Shown: positions 52,793 through 62,038 of the stretch, one piece after another | How the letters are laid out: every line of letters starts with the position of its first letter | How positions within the stretch are numbered: position 1 is the first letter of the stretch | DNA from: DTU015 sp964406505 | Lineage (GTDB): Bacteria > Bacillota > Sulfobacillia > Fermentithermobacillales > Fermentithermobacillaceae | Assembly (NCBI GenBank): GCA_964406505.1 | Contig: CAYORX010000006.1 | Coordinates: forward strand, 1 to 64,000 | DNA: 64,000 bases | Direction of reading: 5' to 3' | The notes under the pieces: generated by a model | The model's database searches: none | What the model saw: only the letters and a program-made list of their open reading frames with translations | What the model was told of the DNA's origin: nothing | Made by a program: the position numbers and the translations under genes

Positions 52793-54232
52793 TTATTGAT
52801 CATCATCAGGTGGCACGGGATACTTTCCATCAAAACAAGCTGCACATAAATTTCCGGCGTGTTGTCCCAAAACTTCTTCAAGATCTTCTACATCTAGAAA
52901 GGCGAGGCTGTCCGCGCCAATTGCTTGTCTAATTTGTTCTTGGCTTTTCCCAACAGCGATTAATTCATTTTTCGTAGAAGTATCGATACCGTAATAACAT
53001 GGGAATCTATAGGGAGGAGAGCTAATTCTAACGTGAACTTCTTTAGCACCCGCCGCCCGTAAAAGATTTACAATATATTTTGAAGTAGTACCCCGTACTA
53101 TTGAATCATCAACCATAACCACCCGTTTGCCATCTACTACCCTTTGCAATGGATTTATTTTTATTTTGACGCCAAGTTCACGCATAAATTGTTTTGGGGC
53201 TATGAAAGTTCTGCCTATATACCTGTTCTTAACCACACCCATTTCATATGGAATACCCGCCTCTTCTGCATAACCAGACGCTGCCGATAAAGATGAATCG
53301 GGAATACCGGTTACCAAATCTGCCGAAAGATCATCTTTTTGGGCAAGCTTTCGCCCAAGGGCTTTTCTCGCAGAATGCACATTAAGACCATATATATCCG
53401 AATCGGGCCTTGCAAAGTATATGAATTCGAAAGCACAAAGGGAAGTGCGGTTAGACAATTTCTCCCCCTTTGAATTAGGTGTATGAAAAGAAGATATTGG
53501 AGTGGCGGCATATACCTCGCCGGTTTCGACATCTTGGATCTCTTCAATGAATATAGTTTCACCCGGCTCAATTTCTCGAACAAATTCGGCTCCTATAGCA
53601 TCAAGAGCACAAGTTTCAGAACAAATAATATATGACTTGTCAAGATGACCTAGACAAAGAGGCCTGAACCCATAAGGATCTTTTGCACCTATTATCCCGT
53701 TAGGTGTAAGAACGCATAAAGAATACGCACCTTTCAAAAACGGTAAAATTTTTACAATTGCATCAACAGGATTCTTACAACCCGATTTTGACATTAGATG
53801 AGGTATTACTTCGCAATCAGATGAGGTTTGAAAAATCGACCCGCCTACTTCTAGTTGGGTTCTTAATTTCGCAGCATTTATCAAGTTACCATTATGTGCG
53901 AAAGACATTTGACCTTGCCACATTTTAACGGTGATGGGTTGTGCATCTTCAACCCCACCTTCATCTCCAACATTTGAGTACCTTACATGTGCCAAAGCAG
54001 AGTTACCAGCCATGTTTACAGCAGCACTCCTAGCAAACACATCGGAAACGAGACCCATACCTTTAACCGATTGTATCTTTGCTTCGTGACGGACGGCTAT
54101 TCCTGCAGATTCTTGTCCCCTATGTTGCAGCGCGTACAGCCCGTAATAGCAAAGTTGAGAAGCCCTAGGATGACCTACAACCGCAAATACGCCGCACTGT
54201 TCTGTAATCTCGTTTTGTTTCAATAGTCCCAT
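52793..54232 (-). CDS. purF: Amidophosphoribosyltransferase, Fe-S type
   Basis: This 479-residue enzyme commits PRPP to purine synthesis. A 12-residue propeptide precedes the catalytic Cys13 (CGVFAVVG), followed by the glutaminase domain (YALQHRGQESAGIA). The PRTase motif VVMVDDSIVRGTTS is near residue 360. The Cys in PCYYGID and the pair in NLCAACFDGKYP correspond to the [4Fe-4S] ligands of the Bacillus-type enzyme, which makes it oxygen-sensitive. Its ATG overlaps purE by 13 bases. Confidence 0.95.
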   Translation of the reverse strand: MGLLKQNEITEQCGVFAVVGHPRASQLCYYGLYALQHRGQESAGIAVRHEAKIQSVKGMGLVSDVFARSAAVNMAGNSALAHVRYSNVGDEGGVEDAQPITVKMWQGQMSFAHNGNLINAAKLRTQLEVGGSIFQTSSDCEVIPHLMSKSGCKNPVDAIVKILPFLKGAYSLCVLTPNGIIGAKDPYGFRPLCLGHLDKSYIICSETCALDAIGAEFVREIEPGETIFIEEIQDVETGEVYAATPISSFHTPNSKGEKLSNRTSLCAFEFIYFARPDSDIYGLNVHSARKALGRKLAQKDDLSADLVTGIPDSSLSAASGYAEEAGIPYEMGVVKNRYIGRTFIAPKQFMRELGVKIKINPLQRVVDGKRVVMVDDSIVRGTTSKYIVNLLRAAGAKEVHVRISSPPYRFPCYYGIDTSTKNELIAVGKSQEQIRQAIGADSLAFLDVEDLEEVLGQHAGNLCAACFDGKYPVPPDDDQ

Positions 54233-54747
54233 ATAGGATATCCCTCTTTTTTGAGTTTCTCGTTCGTCTGAGCTGTGTTTGCTGATAATCGCTTTTGATA
54301 TTTTGTAAGTTTTTCTAAAAGACAGAGATCAGTAAGAGACAACATTCTCACAGCTAACAGCGCCGCATTTTGGGCCGAATCAATTCCGACGCAAGCCACA
54401 GGTACACCTGGCGGCATCTGTGATATTGAAAACAATGCATCAAGTCCGCCGATAGTACCGGCGTTTATAGGGATGCCTATTACGGGAACGGTAACTAAAG
54501 ACGCAAGCATGCCCGGTAACGCGGCTGATAGTCCGGCAGCGGCGATAATTATTTTGATTCCCCTATTGGAAATCGAGCGGGCGTATTCTTCTAGCATTTT
54601 AGGAGCCCTATGAGCAGAAATTATAGCAAGTTCATAGTCGATCGAGAATTCATCAAAAACTTTGAAAACACGGTCAACTTTCTTAAGATCACTTGAAGAA
54701 CCCAAAACGACTCCTACTTGACATTTGAAGCCTTGTTTTCGATCCAC
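54220..54747 (-). CDS. purE: PurE, probably class II AIR carboxylase
   Basis: The product has 175 residues. It has the GSSSDLK and SAHRAPKML motifs of PurE. Unlike class I enzymes, the C-terminal half reads INAGTIGGLDALFSISQMPPG then VGIDSAQNAALLA, which fits the class II (CO2-using) type and would remove the need for PurK, absent from this operon. In the GLSAALPGM segment Ala replaces the His that is usually present in PurE. The GTG at 54747 lies eight bases after GGGGG. First pur gene after the permease. Confidence 0.88.
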   Translation of the reverse strand: MDRKQGFKCQVGVVLGSSSDLKKVDRVFKVFDEFSIDYELAIISAHRAPKMLEEYARSISNRGIKIIIAAAGLSAALPGMLASLVTVPVIGIPINAGTIGGLDALFSISQMPPGVPVACVGIDSAQNAALLAVRMLSLTDLCLLEKLTKYQKRLSANTAQTNEKLKKEGYPIWDY

Positions 54748-54776
54748 AGAATACGCCCCCAGCTAACTAATATACT

Positions 54777-56066
54777 CTAAAACAAACCAGGAATAAGGTG
54801 GATTACCGACACTATAGCTAATATATAAACCAACCAATGAATCTCTTCAGCTTTACCGGAAAAAAGCTTAACCACTACATAACTGATAAAACCTGCTGAA
54901 ATACCGTCAGATATAGAATATGCAAATGGCATCATAGCCATTGTTATGAAAGCAGGGAAACTTTCGGTGAAATCAGACCAATCGATTTCTTTTACAGGTA
55001 GCATCATAAGTACGCCAACTATCATCAACGCAGGTGCAGTGGCTTCAGACGGAACCATACCCGCGAGAGGCGAAAAAATCAACGATGCAAGAAACAATAT
55101 ACCTACTACAACCGCAGTAAGCCCTGTACGCCCGCCTGCGGCTATACCAGCGCTGGATTCAACATAGGTTGTCACTGTGCTCGTTCCCATTGCTGCACCG
55201 AAACAAGTGCCTATCGCGTCAACGGTCATCATTTCTTTAATTTTAGGAAGTTGGCCTTTTTTGTCGAGCATACCCGCCCTAGAAGCTGTGCCCATAAGAG
55301 TACCTACTGTATCGAAAACGTCCACGAACCAAAAACTAAAAATGGTCATAAGGCCGAGACTAAGCGCACCCTTCATGTCCATTTTAAACGCTATGGGTGC
55401 TAAAGATTCTGGTATTCCGATAATGCTTCCGGCGATATTAGTTACTTTGAGGGGTATTCCGATGACAGTCGTTATCAATATCCCAAGAAGAATTGAACCG
55501 CGAACATTTCTGGCCATAAGCACCGCGGTAATGAGTAATCCTATCAAGGCAAGAGCAGGACCGGCAGACGCAAGGTCGCCCCTCGTAACTATAGTGGCAG
55601 GGTCAGATTGTACAATACCGGCATTTTGCAAACCAATAAAAGCAATGAACAAACCAATACCTACTCCGACCGCCCGTTTTAGAGTTTGTGGGATAGCAGC
55701 ATCAATGATATTTATCGCCCCAGTAAGACTTAAAACCAAAAATAATATCCCCGACAGGAAAACTACACCTAAAGCTGCCTGCCATCCAGCTTGGTCGGCA
55801 ACAACAAAAGCAAAAAAGGCATTTAGCCCCATACCACTTGCCAAAGCATAAGGATAATTTGCAATAAATCCAGCTAATATTGTCGTCACACCTGCGGACA
55901 GGGCAGTAGCAGTCATCACTGCGCCAAACGGCATTCCGGTCACGCTTAGAATATCGGGGTTAACGAAAAGTATGTACGCCATGGTCATAAACGTGGTTAC
56001 TCCTGCAATCACCTCGGTGCGTACATTTGTACCGTGTTCTCTTAATTTGAACAATTGTTCCAACAA
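54777..56066 (-). CDS. NCS2 purine permease (AzgA/PbuG-like)
   Basis: This 429-residue transporter has about 12-14 helices and the AzgA signature EVIAGVTTFMTMAYILFVNPDIL, then NYPYALASGMGLNAFF and ESSAGIAAGGRTG. Homologues import hypoxanthine, guanine or adenine by proton symport. The TTG at 56066 lies after GGGAGG. It sits between hpt and purE, so salvage and synthesis are co-transcribed. Confidence 0.9.
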   Translation of the reverse strand: MLEQLFKLREHGTNVRTEVIAGVTTFMTMAYILFVNPDILSVTGMPFGAVMTATALSAGVTTILAGFIANYPYALASGMGLNAFFAFVVADQAGWQAALGVVFLSGILFLVLSLTGAINIIDAAIPQTLKRAVGVGIGLFIAFIGLQNAGIVQSDPATIVTRGDLASAGPALALIGLLITAVLMARNVRGSILLGILITTVIGIPLKVTNIAGSIIGIPESLAPIAFKMDMKGALSLGLMTIFSFWFVDVFDTVGTLMGTASRAGMLDKKGQLPKIKEMMTVDAIGTCFGAAMGTSTVTTYVESSAGIAAGGRTGLTAVVVGILFLASLIFSPLAGMVPSEATAPALMIVGVLMMLPVKEIDWSDFTESFPAFITMAMMPFAYSISDGISAGFISYVVVKLFSGKAEEIHWLVYILAIVSVIHLIPGLF

Positions 56067-56113
56067 AAGTTGTTCCTCCCTTAAGTAGGTTTTGCGGCCG
56101 GTTAAACACCTAA

Positions 56114-56650
56114 TTATCTAGAACCTAGACTTTCTAAGACACCCACATAGGGTAATCCGCGATATTTTTGATCGTAATCCAAACCATATCCTATAACAAA
56201 TGCATTGGGAATTATAAAGCCATAATAGTCTAAATTAGCTCTTACCCTCCTTCTAGCAGGTTTATCTAAAAGCGTACATACCTTTAGACTGGCAGGTTGT
56301 CTGTTTTTTAATGTATCCAAAAGATATCTGAGAGTAAGCCCTGTATCAACAATGTCCTCAACAAGAAGTACATGCCTATTTGCCACGCTCTGTTCGAGGT
56401 CTTTAGTAATTCGAACTTCGCCCGATGATTTAGTTGAAGCACCGTAACTTACCGTTCCCATAAAATCAACTTCAACATCGCAATCCAAATGTCTAACAAG
56501 ATCGGCCATAAAAACAAAACTGCCTTTAAGCACACCTATCATGAGTAGATTTTGGTTTGCATAATCTCTTGATATATCTGCTGCCATTTCGCGAATTCGT
56601 TTATCTATTTCTTCAGCACTTATTAGCACCTTGATATCTTCTAACAGCAA
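56114..56650 (-). CDS. hpt: Hypoxanthine(-guanine) phosphoribosyltransferase
   Basis: This 178-residue salvage enzyme converts hypoxanthine and guanine to IMP and GMP. The PRPP motif VLLVEDIVDTGLTL and the flexible loop VDFMGTVSYGAST are present, with VIGYGLDYDQKYR at the base-binding end. The TTG at 56650 was chosen after GGGAGG; a GTG two codons earlier is possible. First gene of the purine group, behind a candidate promoter. Confidence 0.92.
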   Translation of the reverse strand: MLLEDIKVLISAEEIDKRIREMAADISRDYANQNLLMIGVLKGSFVFMADLVRHLDCDVEVDFMGTVSYGASTKSSGEVRITKDLEQSVANRHVLLVEDIVDTGLTLRYLLDTLKNRQPASLKVCTLLDKPARRRVRANLDYYGFIIPNAFVIGYGLDYDQKYRGLPYVGVLESLGSR

Positions 56651-56699
56651 TCTCACCTCCCATTTGCAATTAATCTATCATTACAATTGGGATTATGCA

Positions 56700-56736
56700 A
56701 TCATAATTTCGACAACGGGAGAATTGTCAAACAATT
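56700..56736 (-). promoter_or_regulatory. Candidate promoter and overlapping palindrome before hpt
   Basis: On the minus strand a perfect TTGACA (56730-56725) is followed after 19 bases by TATGAT (56705-56700), 50 bases before the hpt start. The -35 is embedded in the perfect hyphenated palindrome AATTGTCAAACAATT (56722-56736), a plausible repressor site. I see no PurR box pair and no purine riboswitch core. Confidence 0.45.
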
Positions 56737-56845
56737 ATATACGGGGAAATTGAAATAGGCAGGATTTATGAAAAGCTAAGTTAATATATTTGTGTATTAG
56801 AATAAAAGAGGTTTTTCTTATCAACGTAATACGAACGATAATATA

Positions 56846-57124
56846 TTACTCCATTAGATATCTAGCTGCGTAAAGACAGCTGAACATTATTACATTAAAC
56901 GCAATTACTATTCTTATGTCGATAGCGGTTTTAAGAGCCCACATAAAACTCGCTATGAAGCAAAACACGAATATTCCTGCCAAAATTGCATTGATTTTTT
57001 TGTGCCTACGCCAAATTGCCATTTTTTCATCCCAAGACATGCTTTCCCACTCCCGGGTCTCCCATATAGGAGGCCTGGGCTTTAAGAGCTTTTTTATGCC
57101 TTTTGCCCAGCCCTTGAACTTCAC
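56846..57124 (-). CDS. Small two-helix membrane protein downstream of the barrel-sandwich gene
   Basis: The 92-residue product has a basic, Trp-rich N-terminal half (WETREWESMSWDEKMAIWRRHKK) that should face the cytoplasm, then two transmembrane helices (about 46-65 and 70-88). I do not recognise the family. The GTG start lies one base after the stop of the barrel-sandwich protein, behind GAGGCTTTTTAGC, so the two are co-translated and probably functionally linked. Confidence 0.6.
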   Translation of the reverse strand: MKFKGWAKGIKKLLKPRPPIWETREWESMSWDEKMAIWRRHKKINAILAGIFVFCFIASFMWALKTAIDIRIVIAFNVIMFSCLYAARYLME

Positions 57125-57125
57125 G

Positions 57126-58511
57126 CTAAAAAGCCTCTAAGTTTGCTTGAGGTATTGTCACGCAAGACCCATCATCGAGTTTCACTACCGCTACTTCAAC
57201 CATGGTTTCGCATTCAATCTGTTTTAGATCATCGGGTAGTTCCTTCACTATACCCCACTCGCCAAAATAGGGCGGCCTAATGCATCTTACTGTATCCCCA
57301 ACGCGTAGCATAGCATGTATTGCAATAGGTATTTCCTTTTCTTCGGATATCAAAGGCAATTGTGAATCAACGCTAGATAAATCTGTTTCGGCTTCATTAT
57401 ACTTATTAATGATTACCTCGGGTCTTAACACCCCCGCCCTGATTTGAGTAGTACCGTCGATAGAAGCGATTGCCCCATCATTGTTTTTGAGAATGTCCCA
57501 CGCATGACGATTGATAGGAATTTGACCAAATCCTTCTAGGATAACTACCGTAAAATCTATATCTTCCTGACCTGTAGTACCGATACTAAGTTCTTTACCC
57601 GCCATGCGCACTAAGTCGAGTTGATCCATACCCCCGGTGATTACCCCTACAGCGCCTTTCTCACGGGCTTTCTGTAAAGCCTCATACGAAATAAAGGAAC
57701 CACAAACTAAAATCATACCTTCAACGTCTACATCTATTTCGTCAGCGCCAACAATTTCATCTGGTTTCTCACACATTATAAGCAACTCTCCTGAACACTC
57801 CCCACCCATGCCAAACACGCCTTGAATATATGCACCAACCGTTTCAATAACCGCTCCATAGTTGGAAATCAGTTCAATTACCTCGCCTTTAATATGAGCC
57901 ACAACTTTTGTGTGTTTTATGGGTTTTACTATGGTAATCGTACCTGAAAGGGTACAAATTTTTTCCACTATTCCGCTAATAGGCGCATATACGAAATCCA
58001 TATCACCAGTTGTAGCGATAATACCCCCTTCTACTACGTGATCACCTTCTCGTACGACAGTAAACATCCGTATAAATCGCGGTCTTACCCGCAGCCTGCT
58101 TGCAGCTGCAACCATGCTAAGTGGCTTAGAAGTTTTAGGATCTTCCCTGATAATTACACGACCCTGGGTCCTAGAAATATATTCGATTACCCCGTCACAA
58201 GGAGACTTTACCTCTATGATCTCAGACCAAAAACCTTTTTCATATCTAGCAATAACCTCTCCTAATTTGACTGCGTCACCTTGCTTTTTGATTAATACCC
58301 GATCAACAAGTTCCGGATCTGTCTTTCGTTTCAATTCGGATCTCAGATCCACCACATGAGGATTACCTTTAACAAACTCCGCTTTAGCTACTATAGTTTC
58401 CGGATTAACAACATCACCTATAGAGACAAGTACTTCACCCGGGGCTGATAGTTTTCTTCGTTTTCGAATTACAGCGTTTTCAACCGCTTTAGACGTAAAA
58501 AGCAATGCCAT
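57126..58511 (-). CDS. Barrel-sandwich-hybrid / KOW-like protein linked to MutL
   Basis: The product has 461 residues. Residues 20-130 and 140-215 contain repeated motifs such as GEVLVSIGDVV, KKQGDAVKLGEVIARYE, KSPCDGVIEYI and REGDHVVEGGIIATTGD with YAPISGIVEKI. These are the G-D-x-V...G and aP-x-x-G-x-v patterns of biotinyl/lipoyl-like or RnfC-type barrel-sandwich domains, but no MKM biotinylation site is present. A middle region (about 220-390) includes VCGSFISYEALQKAREKGAVGVITGG and is of unknown fold. A KOW-like segment (GDTVRCIRPPYFGEWGIVKELP, near 410) follows. It is 18 bases downstream of the MutL gene and shares its direction. Confidence 0.6.
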   Translation of the reverse strand: MALLFTSKAVENAVIRKRRKLSAPGEVLVSIGDVVNPETIVAKAEFVKGNPHVVDLRSELKRKTDPELVDRVLIKKQGDAVKLGEVIARYEKGFWSEIIEVKSPCDGVIEYISRTQGRVIIREDPKTSKPLSMVAAASRLRVRPRFIRMFTVVREGDHVVEGGIIATTGDMDFVYAPISGIVEKICTLSGTITIVKPIKHTKVVAHIKGEVIELISNYGAVIETVGAYIQGVFGMGGECSGELLIMCEKPDEIVGADEIDVDVEGMILVCGSFISYEALQKAREKGAVGVITGGMDQLDLVRMAGKELSIGTTGQEDIDFTVVILEGFGQIPINRHAWDILKNNDGAIASIDGTTQIRAGVLRPEVIINKYNEAETDLSSVDSQLPLISEEKEIPIAIHAMLRVGDTVRCIRPPYFGEWGIVKELPDDLKQIECETMVEVAVVKLDDGSCVTIPQANLEAF

Positions 58512-58529
58512 GGACTTACACCTCCTGCT

Positions 58530-60314
58530 TTATCGTAATGTGTCGCGGGGATACGCATCCATTGCCTGATACCACCCAGTTACAACAGACCTTATATTTG
58601 AAACATCTTCGGGAAACAAAAGCGGCCTGCCCCGTCCATCTAAAATAACTTGTTTAACGCCTGAAACAAGATGCCCCGACACTGAAACTCCTGGCCCAGC
58701 ACCTACATCAAAATCTCGATTAGGAATCACTTCAAATGAAGGTTCTTGCCCATTTTGCAAAGCGGCTATTTGTAAAACTCCAGCAACAATATCATATACT
58801 TGGTCTTCCAACTTTAACTGTGCCATAACTTTTCCCGGGGCTATCTCGGGACCAACTGGGGCAATACACGTTCCTAGCATCAGAAGAGTTTCGGATTCTA
58901 ATAATTTTTCCGCTGCATCCATATTTATATCCATTAGGACGCCCACATGGGGAAGCAAAAACCAATTGTCTACATACACATGGGTGATCCCTTCAGGTTG
59001 TAACCCATCTAACAACATCATCAACGCCTGATTTCGCCTTGGCGCGTAAGATAATGCACCACCAGTACCAATAAGTACGTTTATCTTCATCATATCTACT
59101 AAGGTTTTCCCAGTAGGTTCCTGACGAAATACATCCCCTATACTACGTTGCTGTCTCACTCCTTTTAAGCTTCGTATCAAATCTTTATGATGATCTAACG
59201 AAAGTCTAAGCGCTTCCTTAGAGACTGCTTGTTCTAACATGAGTTCTTGAAATGTATGAGGTAAACCGGTTGGCCTAATCATTTTGTTGAAATTCCAATT
59301 TCTTATTTGACTCACGTCGGGCTCAAAAGGTAACCATCGTGAAACCATCTTCGGAGTAGCTTCTGCAAGAACATTGCCCATGCTATAAGACATTCCTAGA
59401 TTGGCCGAAACAGTTCTGTAAAATTGCAAGTCGATAACCGAAAACACATCTGTAGTCGCCCCGCCCAAATCTACGGCTAAGACATTTCCCTTAGATTGGT
59501 GAGCAATATAAGTCAAAGCATCGCCCACTGCCACAGGAGTAGGCTTAACATTACCATCGGCCCAAGAAACCAATGTGTTATAACCAGGTGCATGCTTCAT
59601 TACGTGCTGTAAGAACAGTTCATGTATTTGACGCCTAGCGGGATCCAGCACTTCTTTTTCAAGCACAGGTCTTATGTTGTCAACAAACGAAAGTTCTACC
59701 TCACCTTTAAAAACCTGTTTGACATAACTTCTGGCATTAATATTTCCCGCAAAAATAACTGGCGTTTTAAATTGCTGCCCGAATCTGGGTTCGGGATCGA
59801 CCATAGCTATCATTTCAGCGATAGCTGCAACTTCTGATACGTTACCGCCATCAGTACCGCCTGTAATCAAAACCATATCAGGCCTAAGCCGCTTTACCGT
59901 ATCAATTCTTTCGATAATAGTTCGTGAATCATCAAGGGCAATTATATCTGATACTATAGCTCCGGCCCCCAACGCGGCTCTGTGAGCTGACTCAGCGGTA
60001 ATTTCTTTCATGAGCCCCGTTACGATCATTTGTAATCCGCCACCAGCGCTAGAAGTAGCTATAAATAGATCAACCCCCGAATTATCTTTTGAAGGCATCA
60101 CGAGCTTGGCGCCCTCTAAAAGCCGTACGTTCACCCGGCCTTCTAGTTTAGCTAAAGATTGTCTAAAACCTACCATCACATCTAAATGGGGGGCTTCTAC
60201 GGTCGTAGGGGACACTGTTTTGCCAAGCATGGTCCAGGCATTATTGTGTTGTTCAAACACGACTGTCTTTGTGGTCGTGCTTCCTATATCTGCGGCAAGG
60301 ATTCTTCTACACAT
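58530..60314 (-). CDS. MutL/GlmL-like ASKHA-fold ATPase
   Basis: This 594-residue protein belongs to the family annotated as glutamate mutase MutL/GlmL. Actin-like ATPase motifs are clear: phosphate-1 AADIGSTTTKTVVF at the N-terminus, phosphate-2 VLAVDLGGATTDVFSV near residue 280, and an adenosine loop NVLIGTGGALSYA near 415. An ITGGTDGGNVSE segment lies near 145. GlmL is thought to service the B12-dependent glutamate mutase, but no glmS or glmE genes are next to it. The ATG follows GGGAGGGATGTAG. It heads a three-gene unit with the barrel-sandwich protein and the small membrane protein. Confidence 0.8.
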   Translation of the reverse strand: MCRRILAADIGSTTTKTVVFEQHNNAWTMLGKTVSPTTVEAPHLDVMVGFRQSLAKLEGRVNVRLLEGAKLVMPSKDNSGVDLFIATSSAGGGLQMIVTGLMKEITAESAHRAALGAGAIVSDIIALDDSRTIIERIDTVKRLRPDMVLITGGTDGGNVSEVAAIAEMIAMVDPEPRFGQQFKTPVIFAGNINARSYVKQVFKGEVELSFVDNIRPVLEKEVLDPARRQIHELFLQHVMKHAPGYNTLVSWADGNVKPTPVAVGDALTYIAHQSKGNVLAVDLGGATTDVFSVIDLQFYRTVSANLGMSYSMGNVLAEATPKMVSRWLPFEPDVSQIRNWNFNKMIRPTGLPHTFQELMLEQAVSKEALRLSLDHHKDLIRSLKGVRQQRSIGDVFRQEPTGKTLVDMMKINVLIGTGGALSYAPRRNQALMMLLDGLQPEGITHVYVDNWFLLPHVGVLMDINMDAAEKLLESETLLMLGTCIAPVGPEIAPGKVMAQLKLEDQVYDIVAGVLQIAALQNGQEPSFEVIPNRDFDVGAGPGVSVSGHLVSGVKQVILDGRGRPLLFPEDVSNIRSVVTGWYQAMDAYPRDTLR

Positions 60315-60571
60315 CTACATCCCTCCCGTGCAATCCTTTCGAAAATATTGTTGTTGGTGTTAATAGATATGAGTGGCGTACAATTCGATTAATAATTTGA
60401 GGATGAAATATATCGCTTAAATCTTCTACACAATTCCCAAAATTCCTGCTTATCTGACTGCAGTGGTGATTATAGAATAACATTTAGTTAAACTTGCTAG
60501 TTGTCATATAATTGCAGGGAATGGTAAACTCGTTAAAACACTTTTATTATTAATCGTAGGAGGGAACTTCC

Positions 60572-62038
60572 ATGAATAAGCAGGACAAGTTCCTTGGTGA
60601 CGCACTTTCATTCGATGACGTTCTTTTAGTTCCAGGATATTCAGAAGTACTTCCTAAAAACGTAAATATCTCAACATCTATAGGAAACTCCATAAATCTA
60701 TGCATGCCGATTCTTAGTGCTGCCATGGATACCGTAACCGAAAGCCGCATGGCCATCGCTATGGCGCGTGAAGGCGGGCTTGGTATAATACATCGAAATA
60801 TGTCATTAGACCGGCAAGCTCAGGAAGTAGATAGGGTTAAACGATCGGAACACGGCGTGATAACCGATCCTTTTTATTTGTCACCAGAAAAAACAGTTGA
60901 AGATGCACTAAATTTAATGGCTAAATATCATATTTCAGGAGTACCGATAATTTCAGATGACCGCCTTGTAGGCATTATCACTAATAGAGATATTCGATTT
61001 GAAGAAGATTACACTAAATCCATCTATGACGTAATGACCAAAGAAGGACTTATTACTGCGCCTGTGGGAACTTCTTTGAACGAAGCTAAGCAAATTATGG
61101 CCAGATATAAAATCGAAAAACTGCTTTTGGTTGATAATGAGTTTCGACTAAAAGGACTTATTACTTTAAAAGATATAGAAAAAACCCGGCAACATCCTCA
61201 CGCATCCAAAGATCACAAAGGTAGATTGCTTGCGGGTGCGTGTGTCGGAGTAGGGGCCGACACCATGGCCCGGGCAAAGATCCTGGTAGATGCCGGAGTA
61301 GACGTTCTTGTAGTTGATAGCGCTCATGGTCATTCAAAAGGGGTTTTGGATGCGGTTGAACAGCTGAAAAATGCTTTCCCCGAAAAAACCATAATTGCTG
61401 GCAACATAGCCACTGGAGAAGCAGCCCGTGATTTGATTAAACGTGGTGCAGACTGTGTAAAAGTAGGAGTTGGGCCAGGTTCTATATGTACTACTAGAGT
61501 AGTGGCAGGTGCCGGAGTACCCCAAATCACGGCGATTTTTAATGCGGCAGTAATTGCCAAAAAATACGGAGCTTCGGTGATTGCTGACGGCGGCATTAAG
61601 TATTCAGGCGATATTGTAAAAGCACTAGCTGCCGGAGCAGATGCGGTTATGCTCGGAGGATTGCTGGCAGGTACCAAGGAAAGCCCTGGTGAAATGGAAA
61701 TATGGCAAGGCCGTAGCTTCAAAGTGTATCGAGGAATGGGTTCTTTAGGAGCTATGAAACAAGGAGCCGCCGATCGATACTTCCAAGAATCCTCTAGCAA
61801 AATTGTTCCCGAGGGTATTGAGGGTCGGGTGGCTTATAAAGGACCGGCAGCAGATACCATTTATCAATTAATTGGAGGAGTCAAGGCCGGAATGGGATAT
61901 TGTGGGTGTGTAGACCTTAAAACCCTTCAAAAACATGCTAAATTCGTACAAATAACTAGCGCAGGACTTCGAGAGAGCCATCCCCACAATATACAGATAA
62001 CAAAGGAGGCGCCTAACTATACACGGTTTTCACAATAA
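60572..62038 (+). CDS. guaB: IMP dehydrogenase
   Basis: This 488-residue enzyme oxidises IMP to XMP, the first step to GMP. It has the catalytic Cys loop GPGSICTTRVVAGAG near residue 305, the substrate motif VIADGGIKYSGD, the flap region YRGMGSLGAM, and two CBS domains inserted at about 95-210. AGGAGGGAACTTCC precedes the ATG. It is transcribed opposite to the pur operon, and its 3' end overlaps the convergent DUF4015 gene by nine bases. Confidence 0.97.
   Translation: MNKQDKFLGDALSFDDVLLVPGYSEVLPKNVNISTSIGNSINLCMPILSAAMDTVTESRMAIAMAREGGLGIIHRNMSLDRQAQEVDRVKRSEHGVITDPFYLSPEKTVEDALNLMAKYHISGVPIISDDRLVGIITNRDIRFEEDYTKSIYDVMTKEGLITAPVGTSLNEAKQIMARYKIEKLLLVDNEFRLKGLITLKDIEKTRQHPHASKDHKGRLLAGACVGVGADTMARAKILVDAGVDVLVVDSAHGHSKGVLDAVEQLKNAFPEKTIIAGNIATGEAARDLIKRGADCVKVGVGPGSICTTRVVAGAGVPQITAIFNAAVIAKKYGASVIADGGIKYSGDIVKALAAGADAVMLGGLLAGTKESPGEMEIWQGRSFKVYRGMGSLGAMKQGAADRYFQESSSKIVPEGIEGRVAYKGPAADTIYQLIGGVKAGMGYCGCVDLKTLQKHAKFVQITSAGLRESHPHNIQITKEAPNYTRFSQ

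Noticed and set aside
55177..55851. Plus-strand frame of 224 codons
   Set aside because: It is antisense to the NCS2 permease gene, whose family is clear, and has no ribosome-binding site or recognisable motif.
56657..56845. Purine riboswitch upstream of hpt
   Set aside because: The conserved core elements I know (TATAAT...ATATGG and the later CCGTAAA region) are not found on the minus strand here; nor are they upstream of guaB (60315-60571).
61330..61800. Minus-strand frame of 156 codons
   Set aside because: It is antisense to guaB and has no supporting signals.
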